Positions 7,206 through 14,305 of a DNA stretch of 27,763 nucleotides are shown piece after piece (within the stretch, counting starts at the first letter, position 1; the number at the start of each line of letters is the position of its first letter). The DNA is from RGIG9115 sp045648165. Lineage in GTDB: Bacteria; Bacillota; Clostridia; UBA1381. The translations under genes and the position numbers were made by a program. The notes beneath the pieces are model-generated. The model did not search any database, was not told where the DNA came from, and saw nothing but the letters and a program-made list of their open reading frames with translations. The stretch lies in NCBI GenBank assembly GCA_045648165.1, contig JAZRNL010000033.1:1-27763 (forward strand). Reading direction: 5' to 3'.

Positions 7206-9416
7206 ATGGCAAAGAAAAAACTGACGGAGCCTGAAATAGTACCTGCAGAAATACGTGAGCAACCTATTTGTGAGACTCTGGAAACCAACTATATGCCCTA
7301 TGCCATGAGCGTTATTATCTCTCGTGCAATACCTGAAATTGACGGTCTTAAGCCTGCCCACAGAAAGCTTCTTTACACAATGTACAGAATGGGGCTTTTA
7401 ACCGGCAAGCTTATAAAATCTGCAAATATAGTTGGTCAGACCATGCAACTAAACCCCCACGGCGATGCGGCAATTTACGAAACAATGGTACGTCTTACAA
7501 GAGGTAACGAAGCACTCCTTCATCCCTTGGTTGAATCTCAGGGTAACTTTGGTAAACAGTATTCAAGAGATATGGCTTATGCTGCTTCACGTTATACAGA
7601 AGCACGGCTTGAGCCTATTTGCAATGAGCTTTTTGCAGATATTAACAAAAACACCGTTAAATTTGTAGATAACTATGACGGAACTCTCAAAGAGCCCACA
7701 CTCCTGCCTACCACTTTCCCTCACATACTTGTAAACCCAAATCAAGGTATAGCTGTTGGTATGGCATCAAATATATGCTCATTCAATTTAAAAGAAGTGT
7801 GCGAAGCCACCATAGCATATTTGAAAGATGAAAAATGTGATATATCTGAGATAATGCCGGCTCCCGATTTTTCTTTAGGTGCACAACTTATATACGACAA
7901 AGAAGAGATGGACAAAATATACGAAACCGGCAGAGGAAGCTTTAAGCTTCGTGCTAAGTATATTTTTGACAGCAAGAGCAATTGTATTGAAATTACAGAA
8001 ATTCCATACACTACAACAAGTGAAGTTATAATTGCAAAGATTATGGAAAATATAAAAGCCGGGAAGCTGAAAGAAATTTCCGACGCTCGTGATGAAACAG
8101 GTTTGCAGGGTTTCAAAATCGCAATTGACTTAAAACGCGGAACCGATCCCGAAGCTCTTATGTCAAAACTATTTAAGCTCACAACATTGGAAGACACTTT
8201 TAGTTGTAACTTTAATGTGCTCATCAACTCAAAACCTATGGTACTTGGAATTAAAGGTATACTGAACGAATGGATTAAATTCCGCGTTCAGTGTATTAAA
8301 AACGCAGTTGAATATGACATATCAAAAAAGAGTTCAAAACTACACCTGCTTACCGGACTTAAAAAAATACTTCTTGATATTGACAAAGCAATAAGCATTG
8401 TAAGGCACACAGAACGTGATGAAGATGTAGTACCCAATCTTATGGACGGGTTCTCCATTGATAAACTTCAGGCAGAATATGTTGCAGAGATTAAGCTTCG
8501 AAATCTTAACCGCGAATATATTCTGAATAGAACTGCAGAAATCGAAAAACTCATAGAAGAAATAGCAGACCTTGAGGATTTGTTTACAAGCGAAAAGAAA
8601 ATCAAAAAATTAATTGCTAAACAGCTTCAGGAAATTGCAAAAAAATATGGAACAGAGCGAAAAACTCAAATTGTTTCTGGCACGGATGTACTTTCTTATA
8701 CAGAAACCGAGACAGTCGAGGACTATCCGCTTACACTGTTCTTTACAAGAGATAATTACATCAAGAAAATACCTTTCAACTCTCTTCGCATGAGCACAAA
8801 CGACCACAAACTTAAAGACGGTGATATTATACTTCAGGAAGTCGAAACATCAAACATTGCAGAAGTTCTCCTCTTCACCGATAAGTCAACGGTTTACAAG
8901 ATGAAGCTAAACGACATTCCCGATACGAAGGTAAGCGCAATGGGAGAATATGTACCAGGACTTGTTGGTGCAGATGCAGGCGAAAAATTTCTTTATATGG
9001 CGGTAACAACAGACTATAAAGGTATGATGCTTTTCTGCTTTGAAAATGGTAAAATAGCAAAAGTAGAGCTTTCTAACTATGCAACTAAAACTAACAGAAA
9101 GAAGCTCATAAACGCATATTCCGACAAATCCCCCATATGTGCAATGCACTTTATCCCTGAGGATACCGTCTATGTTGCAATATCGGATAATAACAAAGCG
9201 CTTGCTTTTAACACTGAAAAAATCCCTCTTAAAACAACAAAGAACACCCAAGGCGTTCAGGTTCTGACACTTAAGAAGAAAAACGCAAAAATGATAATGG
9301 TAACTACACCTGAAAACACACACTTGAGCGACATCAAGTATTATTCCACAAAGAATATCCCTGCTGCCGGATGCTTTATCCGAAAAGAAGACAGCGGTCA
9401 ATTATCCTTTGAATAA
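7206..9416 (+). CDS. Type IIA topoisomerase DNA-cleavage subunit, ParC/GyrA-like (divergent)
   Basis: This 736-residue subunit makes the transient double-strand break and should pair with the ParE-like protein just upstream. The N-terminal breakage-reunion domain shows YAMSVIISRAIP (32-43), GLKPAHRKLLY (47-57) and the catalytic Arg129-Tyr130 in AASRYTEARL. It continues with QGNFG and NPNQGIAVGMASNI. A coiled-coil region (~430-490) leads to a C-terminal beta-strand-rich pinwheel-like domain (~505-720). I saw no GyrA box (Q-R-R-G-G-K-G), so topoisomerase IV-like behaviour is more likely than supercoiling. The quinolone-contact loop reads HGDAAIYE: the usual Ser83 is Ala88 and the usual Asp87 is Glu92. 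The SD is GAAAGGATG, 12 nt from the ATG. The citrate synthase gene begins just after its end. Confidence 0.93.
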   Translation: MAKKKLTEPEIVPAEIREQPICETLETNYMPYAMSVIISRAIPEIDGLKPAHRKLLYTMYRMGLLTGKLIKSANIVGQTMQLNPHGDAAIYETMVRLTRGNEALLHPLVESQGNFGKQYSRDMAYAASRYTEARLEPICNELFADINKNTVKFVDNYDGTLKEPTLLPTTFPHILVNPNQGIAVGMASNICSFNLKEVCEATIAYLKDEKCDISEIMPAPDFSLGAQLIYDKEEMDKIYETGRGSFKLRAKYIFDSKSNCIEITEIPYTTTSEVIIAKIMENIKAGKLKEISDARDETGLQGFKIAIDLKRGTDPEALMSKLFKLTTLEDTFSCNFNVLINSKPMVLGIKGILNEWIKFRVQCIKNAVEYDISKKSSKLHLLTGLKKILLDIDKAISIVRHTERDEDVVPNLMDGFSIDKLQAEYVAEIKLRNLNREYILNRTAEIEKLIEEIADLEDLFTSEKKIKKLIAKQLQEIAKKYGTERKTQIVSGTDVLSYTETETVEDYPLTLFFTRDNYIKKIPFNSLRMSTNDHKLKDGDIILQEVETSNIAEVLLFTDKSTVYKMKLNDIPDTKVSAMGEYVPGLVGADAGEKFLYMAVTTDYKGMMLFCFENGKIAKVELSNYATKTNRKKLINAYSDKSPICAMHFIPEDTVYVAISDNNKALAFNTEKIPLKTTKNTQGVQVLTLKKKNAKMIMVTTPENTHLSDIKYYSTKNIPAAGCFIRKEDSGQLSFE

Positions 9417-9441
9417 TACAAATCGAAAGGACATAAATGCG

Positions 9442-10797
9442 ATGGTAGATAACAAGGAATTTGAAAAGAAATTTCACGAAGGAATAGCAAGAGCTTACAC
9501 CCCTGTCCCCCGTGAAATATTCGACAAGTATAATGTAAAAAAAGGTCTTCGTTACAAAGACGGAACAGGCGTCATGGCTGGTGTGACCTCAATCGGTGAG
9601 GTTGCGGGATACTACATCGAAGACGGTGAAAAAATGCCAATGGCAGGTCATTTGCGTTACAGAGGCTATGATGTTGCAGATATTGTTTCTGCATGCGAAA
9701 AAGAAAACAGATACGGTTTTGAAGAAGTTGTATATCTTTTACTCACAGGAAATCTCCCTTCAAAAGATGAGCTGGATAACTTTAAAAACTATATGGGAAG
9801 CTTGAGAAACCTCCCCGATGGATTTGCTGAAGATATGATTATGAAAGCACCCAGTAATAACATTATGAATAAATTAGCACGTTCAGTCCTGGCATCATAC
9901 TCCTATGACAATAATCCTGATGATTTATCAATTGACAACATTGTTCGCCAATCAATCAAACTCATAGCACAACTCCCCGTTATGGCATCATACGGATATC
10001 AGGCAAAACGCCACTATTATGACGGACAAAGTCTTATTCTACATTCACCAAATCCTAAGCTTTCAACTGCAGAGAATTTTTTATATATGCTTCGTCCCGA
10101 CAATAGTTTTACAAAAGATGAGGCAGAGCTTCTTGATGCATTGTTAATGGTTCATGCAGAGCACGGCGGCGGTAATAACTCTGCATTTACTACCCACGTC
10201 GTTTCATCAAGCGATACCGATACATATTCAGCAATTTCAGCCGCAATCGGGTCCCTTAAAGGCCCCAAGCACGGCGGTGCAAATGCAAAGGTTATGGGCA
10301 TGATAGACGATATACAGGATAATGTCAAAGATTGCACAAACAAAGATGAAGTTGCATCATATCTGGAACGCATAATAAAAAAAGAAGTATATGACAAATC
10401 CGGTCTTATTTACGGAATGGGGCACGCCATATATACATTGTCAGACCCAAGAGCTGAGATTATCAAGCGCAAAGCTGAAACGCTTGTATCAAAAAATGAA
10501 GCTTTCATAAAAGAATTTGAACTTTACAAGCTTGTGGAAGAACTTACACCCGACGTATTTGAAAAAGTTAAAAACAACGGAAAAACAATGTGCGCGAACG
10601 TGGATTTATATTCAGGATTTGTATACAAAATCTTAGGAATACCATCAGAACTATACACCCCACTGTTTGCTATCGCACGCATTCCCGGATGGTGCGCCCA
10701 CAGAATGGAAGAAGTTCACTCCAACCGTAAAATTATACGTCCTGCATACAAATCAATCTCTAAACCAAGACCGTATGTACATATAATTGACAGGTAA
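9442..10797 (+). CDS. Citrate synthase
   Basis: The enzyme condenses oxaloacetate and acetyl-CoA to citrate. The product has 451 residues from ATG 9442. Family motifs are VHAEHGGGNNSAF (~237-249), the first catalytic His in GPKHGGAN (H277), the second in GMGHAIYTLSDPRAE (H328), and the catalytic Asp in CANVDLYSGF (D388). The position after the second His is Ala rather than the more usual Arg. The exact subtype (citrate, re-sided or 2-methylcitrate) is not decided; the motifs are of the classical si-type family. An in-frame TTG at 9409 sits inside the end of the ParC-like gene. The ATG at 9442 is preferred because GAAAGG (9425-9430) lies 11 nt before it, a spacing typical of this locus. It is translationally close-coupled to the topoisomerase genes and to the following TagA gene. 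Confidence 0.93.
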   Translation: MVDNKEFEKKFHEGIARAYTPVPREIFDKYNVKKGLRYKDGTGVMAGVTSIGEVAGYYIEDGEKMPMAGHLRYRGYDVADIVSACEKENRYGFEEVVYLLLTGNLPSKDELDNFKNYMGSLRNLPDGFAEDMIMKAPSNNIMNKLARSVLASYSYDNNPDDLSIDNIVRQSIKLIAQLPVMASYGYQAKRHYYDGQSLILHSPNPKLSTAENFLYMLRPDNSFTKDEAELLDALLMVHAEHGGGNNSAFTTHVVSSSDTDTYSAISAAIGSLKGPKHGGANAKVMGMIDDIQDNVKDCTNKDEVASYLERIIKKEVYDKSGLIYGMGHAIYTLSDPRAEIIKRKAETLVSKNEAFIKEFELYKLVEELTPDVFEKVKNNGKTMCANVDLYSGFVYKILGIPSELYTPLFAIARIPGWCAHRMEEVHSNRKIIRPAYKSISKPRPYVHIIDR

Positions 10798-10813
10798 TAA
10801 GGAGGCTTTTCCT

Positions 10814-11554
10814 ATGAATAAAGTTAACATATTGGGCATTAAGGTAGACCGCGTGAGCATAAATGGTGCTGCAGAAAAAATATTTAGTTTTCTGTCAGGC
10901 AATAAATGTGCAAAGATTTTTACTCCTAATTCTGAAATTATTATGCTTGGATACAACGACAAGCATTTCGCTAAAATTCTGAATAATGCCGACCTCCTCA
11001 CTGCAGATGGAATTGGTGTTGTAAAGGCGGCACAGATACTCAAAAATCCAGTCCCGGAACGAGCTGCAGGTTTTGATATAGCTTGCAAGCTTATTGATAT
11101 GATGGAAAATTCCGACTACAAACTGTTTCTTTTCGGCGGAAAGCCCGGAGTTGCTGAACTTGCAAAACAAAAGCTTACAGAAAAACATCCGGGGCTTAAA
11201 ATTTGCGGAACCAGAAACGGATATTTCAAACCTGAAGAAACGCCTGAAATCGTTAATGAAATCAACAAAAGCGGAGCAGATGTTCTGTTTGTGTGCTTGG
11301 GTGCACCCAAACAGGAGCAATGGATACACGAAAATGCTGATAAGCTTAAAACAAAGGCCGCTTTAGGAGTTGGTGGAAGTCTGGATGTTTTCGCAGGCAC
11401 TGTAGAGAGAGCCCCTGAATTCTACTGCAAACATGGTCTTGAATGGTTCTACCGACTGATAAAAGAGCCCTGGAGAGCCAAAAGAATGACCGCTCTTCCA
11501 AAATTTGCTATAACTGTTATACTTCACGGTAAAGATTTCAAACAAGGCGAATAA
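10814..11554 (+). CDS. WecG/TagA/CpsF family glycosyltransferase (N-acetylmannosaminyltransferase-like)
   Basis: The 246-residue protein belongs to glycosyltransferase family 26. TagA enzymes add ManNAc to lipid-linked GlcNAc on the cytoplasmic face of the membrane, for wall teichoic acid or other surface glycans. Motifs are FTPNSEI (Thr37), TADGIGV with Asp65 as the expected catalytic residue, FLFGGKPG, CLGAPKQEQWI (161-171), GVGGSLDVFAGTVERAP, and a C-terminal WFYRLIKEPWRAKRM that forms the membrane-proximal appendage. The ATG at 10814 follows AAGGAGG with eight bases between. It is the last gene of the topoisomerase/citrate synthase operon, starting 16 nt after the citrate synthase stop. 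The actual acceptor glycan is not evident from neighbours. Confidence 0.92.
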   Translation: MNKVNILGIKVDRVSINGAAEKIFSFLSGNKCAKIFTPNSEIIMLGYNDKHFAKILNNADLLTADGIGVVKAAQILKNPVPERAAGFDIACKLIDMMENSDYKLFLFGGKPGVAELAKQKLTEKHPGLKICGTRNGYFKPEETPEIVNEINKSGADVLFVCLGAPKQEQWIHENADKLKTKAALGVGGSLDVFAGTVERAPEFYCKHGLEWFYRLIKEPWRAKRMTALPKFAITVILHGKDFKQGE

Positions 11555-11557
11555 TCC

Positions 11558-11589
11558 AAAACGGATGTTGCATTTGCAACATCCGTTTT
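11558..11589. terminator. Bidirectional terminator between tagA-like and ECF S genes
   Basis: A 15-bp perfect stem, AAAACGGATGTTGCA paired with TGCAACATCCGTTTT, has a very short loop. T-runs on both strands serve the convergent genes on each side. Confidence 0.9.
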
Positions 11590-11591
11590 GT

Positions 11592-12083
11592 TTAAAACTT
11601 AATATTATTTTTTGCAAAGAAATTTATAAGTAAAAGTCCTGATATCACACCAAAAGCCGCCTGTATAAGGTTTGCAGGTATATTAGCAAGTGAAGGAACA
11701 AATCCATACAGACAAATCTCATACATCATATACCCCACGACCATAACTACCTCTGCAACGACAGCTGGTAAAATTCTTCCGAGAGGCTTATTGTACGTAG
11801 ATATTTTTTTATATACATAGTATACAAGGAATGCCATTAAACCCTTTATAAGAAAAGTAACCGGCGCATATAAAGGAAATCCGCCGAGGATATCTGCAAG
11901 AGCAGAGCCGACACCTGCAGCTATAAAACCGTATAGAGGTGAAAGCATCCACCCCGCAAGCATTACTACACAATCCCCCGCATTTATGTATCCATTAAGA
12001 GGTGCAGGAATTTTTATTATCATGGTAGCAACGCAAACCAGTGCAGCCATCATAGATGTAATAACTATGTTCCTTGTTTTCAT
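11592..12083 (-). CDS. ECF transporter S component (ECF-ribofla_trS-like)
   Basis: This 163-residue integral membrane protein has five to six predicted helices. The segments INAGDCVVMLAGWMLSPLYG and GVGSALADILGG, and the stretch APVTFLIKGLMAFLVYY, are typical of the PF07155 group of ECF S components. These bind a vitamin or vitamin precursor and work with a shared energising module (EcfT, EcfA1/A2) encoded elsewhere. The substrate cannot be read from the sequence, and no riboswitch is visible upstream. It starts 20 nt after the LUD-domain gene with SD AGAAGGA, and is likely co-transcribed with it. Confidence 0.85.
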   Translation of the reverse strand: MKTRNIVITSMMAALVCVATMIIKIPAPLNGYINAGDCVVMLAGWMLSPLYGFIAAGVGSALADILGGFPLYAPVTFLIKGLMAFLVYYVYKKISTYNKPLGRILPAVVAEVVMVVGYMMYEICLYGFVPSLANIPANLIQAAFGVISGLLLINFFAKNNIKF

Positions 12084-12103
12084 AAATATCCTTCTTTCAT
12101 TTT

Positions 12104-12709
12104 TTAATATCCAAGTTCCTCATTAATAAGAACTATTTCGTATTCTCCTATCATTGGTTTTGACCACCAAACAGAGAGCACTCTGCAAATACGCTCAGGA
12201 CTATTGCAGTTATAACACTTGTCGGCGTTCGATGCGCAAGGTGTTTTTTTATGAAGGCGTTTTGCATTTTTAGGTGCAGCAATATTTCTTGCCCGCCAAA
12301 GAGCTGTTTCATAATCGGGGGCTATTTTATTCTTACCTACAACAAAATAAACCTTTTCGTGACCATAACAAATTGACGAAACTCTGTTACACGCACCATC
12401 AATATTTATAATTTCACCGGTTTGGGCGAGTCCGTTTACAGACGAAATGTACACCTGTGCATTATTTGCATTGGTACGAACCTCAGATGGCGTTAAATCG
12501 CTATATGTACGAGCATGCCAGTATACCTCATTATGTTCTGATAGACTTTCAAAAAGCCCGAGCTCTTCAATCGTTACAGAACCGCCCATTCCAACGGTTT
12601 TACCGTCTATCTCTTTATTTATATAATCAGCAGCTTCTTTACCGGTTTCAAACATTGAAACCATATATCCTTTTTCCTTTAAAGAGCTTATTAAAGCATT
12701 AAAATCCAT
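12104..12709 (-). CDS. LUD-domain protein (LutC/YkgG-like)
   Basis: The product has 201 residues and a LUD (DUF162) fold. It carries VGMGGSVTIEELGL (39-52), a conserved SSVNGLAQTGEI (89-100), the INIDGACNRVSSICYGHEKV stretch (101-120), and VVGKNKIAPD. The C-terminal part has four cysteines (C158, C165, C168, C175), perhaps a metal site. LUD proteins are related to lactate-utilisation subunit LutC, but single-gene LUD proteins like this are uncharacterised, and lutA/lutB are not adjacent. The start at 12709 follows AGGAGGTGG by about seven bases. An upstream in-frame ATG at 12730 overlaps the SD region and is rejected. A strong promoter lies directly upstream. Confidence 0.85.
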   Translation of the reverse strand: MDFNALISSLKEKGYMVSMFETGKEAADYINKEIDGKTVGMGGSVTIEELGLFESLSEHNEVYWHARTYSDLTPSEVRTNANNAQVYISSVNGLAQTGEIINIDGACNRVSSICYGHEKVYFVVGKNKIAPDYETALWRARNIAAPKNAKRLHKKTPCASNADKCYNCNSPERICRVLSVWWSKPMIGEYEIVLINEELGY

Positions 12710-12741
12710 TGTATCACCACCTCCTGCCAAAACATAAATAC

Positions 12742-12770
12742 ATTATAGCAGATTTTTTTATAAATTGCAA
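12742..12770 (-). promoter_or_regulatory. Sigma-A promoter for the LUD/ECF S operon
   Basis: On the minus strand, TTGCAA (12770-12765) and TATAAT (12747-12742) are separated by 17 nt. The site sits just downstream of the lipoprotein terminator, so the LUD and ECF genes form their own unit. Confidence 0.75.
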
Positions 12771-12774
12771 GACC

Positions 12775-12812
12775 AAAAAAAAAGAACTATTGATTTTTTT
12801 CAACAGTTCTTT
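12775..12812 (-). terminator. Terminator after the small lipoprotein gene
   Basis: A 12-bp stem with one mismatch (12812-12801 with 12792-12781) has an A/T loop and is followed on the minus strand by a nine-base T-run. Confidence 0.85.
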
Positions 12813-12822
12813 ATCATAAGAA

Positions 12823-13047
12823 TTATTTAACCATATTTCTTGCCGCGTCGCCCATATCCTTTATTCCGTTTCCAACTCCGTCGGTTACGCTCTTGGCAGC
12901 ATTGCCCATTTCATCCATAACACCCTCTGTTGACTTTGGTGTTGCAGTTGGCTGAGTTGTGTTTTGTACATCATTATTATTTCTGCCGCAAGATGCAAGA
13001 ACAAACGCAAGCACCAGTGTAGCAATAATAAATTTAATTTGTTTCAT
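12823..13047 (-). CDS. Small lipoprotein
   Basis: This is a 74-residue protein with a lipoprotein signal: a basic start (MKQIK), a hydrophobic stretch, and a lipobox V-L-A-S-C with Cys20. A linker rich in Asn, Thr, Gln and Pro follows. The C-terminal part (~45-74) contains repeated Gly/Asp/Met-rich amphipathic segments such as VGNGIKDMGDAARNM. It should be anchored to the outer face of the membrane. No function is recognised. The SD GAAAGGAAG precedes the ATG, and the gene appears monocistronic. Confidence 0.8.
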   Translation of the reverse strand: MKQIKFIIATLVLAFVLASCGRNNNDVQNTTQPTATPKSTEGVMDEMGNAAKSVTDGVGNGIKDMGDAARNMVK

Positions 13048-13236
13048 AAATAATCTTCCTTTCTAAATAATCCCCTGATTTACAGGTCATAAATAGTATG
13101 CGAAAATTGTGATAAAAATATAAATATTTTTTTTATTTTTTTGCAACCTTTTGGCGGTTTGAAAGGTATTATATATGTAAGGGCAATCAAAAGCTCAAAA
13201 CAAAATACATAAATTTTAAAAAAGAGGTGCAAAATT

Positions 13237-14232
13237 ATGAACAAGAAATTTTTATCAGTACTTATTGCAGGAGCAACATTGCTTTCTGCCGGAGCAATAT
13301 TTGCAGAAGATGAATATGCAACAATGCTCATAAGCGAAGATGTTGTTGAAATCTCCGAGGAAGTTAAAGAAGAAGCACACAGTGCTTTTATTTCAATCAA
13401 CGCTGAAATCACAGGTATTGGAGAAGAAACACTTACTGCTAAAACAGAGCTGGAAGAAATTATCATAAACAAAGGTATGCTTCAGATGTCGATTACAACA
13501 GACGGCGAAATGACAGAACTTAAAGAAGGCGATTTGGTAACACTTTTCGTAAGAGAAGACACACCTATGGTTCTTTCACTTCCCGCTCAGTATTCACCAT
13601 CAATCATCGTTAAGAATTCCGAAGAAGCTACAAATATGGTAGTTGTTGATAGTTTCAAAAAAACAGACCTTGGAAGCTATATAAACCAGGCAGAAACTCT
13701 CGTACTCAATATTTCAGATGAAACACAAATCATCAAGCTCAGCCGTGAGATGTTTGATGGAAACCTTGACGGACGCGATTTGGCTGTAATTTACAATATG
13801 GCAACTTTCAGCATCCCTGCCCAGACAACTCCTTCAAAGGTTATTGTACTTAACAAAGCCACTCAGGAGCTCCCTGTTGTAGAAGAAACATTTACTAAAA
13901 TCACTGCGGGAGAAGTAACTTTCGATTACGTAGAAGCAACAGGCGCAGAAGGAATGGTTCCTGTAAGAGCGATAGCTGAAGCTCTTGGTTTCACTGTTGA
14001 ATGGGATGCGAATATACCGGCAGTTATGGTTAACGGCGGAAAGTATTCATTTGCAATAGGCGAAGACCACTATACAAGAGGTAAAATGATGCCTATCAGT
14101 CTTGGACAAGCGGCAGTTTGCGTTTGTGTTGGAGATACCGGAGTAACACACGTACCCGTATCATTCTTTACTGAAGTATTAGGTCTTAATGCATCAATTG
14201 CAGACGGCACTCTCACAATTTCAGCGGAGTAA
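13237..14232 (+). CDS. Secreted protein with C-terminal copper-amine-oxidase-N-like domain
   Basis: The protein has 331 residues. A signal peptide (1-~23, ending A-I-F-A before EDEYA) precedes a ~200-residue beta-rich region of unknown function with an acidic start. Residues ~225-331 match the copper amine oxidase N-terminal-like domain (PF07833): MVPVRAIAEALGFTVEWDA, a repeat-like second half with HVPVSFFTEVLGL, and the closing ADGTLTISAE. In Firmicutes this domain is usually in cell-surface proteins and has no demonstrated oxidase activity. The SD (AAAGAGGTG) precedes the ATG. I could not find a convincing sigma-A promoter in the AT-rich 13100-13200 stretch. The gene stands alone between divergent and convergent neighbours. 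Confidence 0.85.
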   Translation: MNKKFLSVLIAGATLLSAGAIFAEDEYATMLISEDVVEISEEVKEEAHSAFISINAEITGIGEETLTAKTELEEIIINKGMLQMSITTDGEMTELKEGDLVTLFVREDTPMVLSLPAQYSPSIIVKNSEEATNMVVVDSFKKTDLGSYINQAETLVLNISDETQIIKLSREMFDGNLDGRDLAVIYNMATFSIPAQTTPSKVIVLNKATQELPVVEETFTKITAGEVTFDYVEATGAEGMVPVRAIAEALGFTVEWDANIPAVMVNGGKYSFAIGEDHYTRGKMMPISLGQAAVCVCVGDTGVTHVPVSFFTEVLGLNASIADGTLTISAE

Positions 14233-14252
14233 TTAAAAATACATCTATCCAT

Positions 14253-14293
14253 AAAACAACGGCTGTTGCTTAAATTGCAACAGCCGTTGTTTT
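14253..14293. terminator. Bidirectional terminator between secreted-protein and NSS transporter genes
   Basis: A 17-bp perfect stem (AAAACAACGGCTGTTGC with its complement) has a seven-base loop and T-runs on both strands, serving the converging genes. Confidence 0.92.
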
Positions 14294-14305
14294 AAATTTT
14301 AAATA

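Noticed and set aside
7206..9416. Calling the ParC-like subunit GyrA
   Set aside because: No GyrA box was found, and the pair sits in one operon distinct from a housekeeping gyrA; the divergent sequence also leaves ParC/GyrA unresolved.
9409..9441. TTG start for citrate synthase overlapping the ParC-like gene
   Set aside because: The SD GAAAGG lies after this TTG and before ATG 9442, so the internal ATG is preferred.
13140..13180. TTGCAA plus TATTAT as a promoter for the secreted CuAO-like protein
   Set aside because: The spacing is 20 nt and alternative hexamers fit no better, so I did not annotate it.
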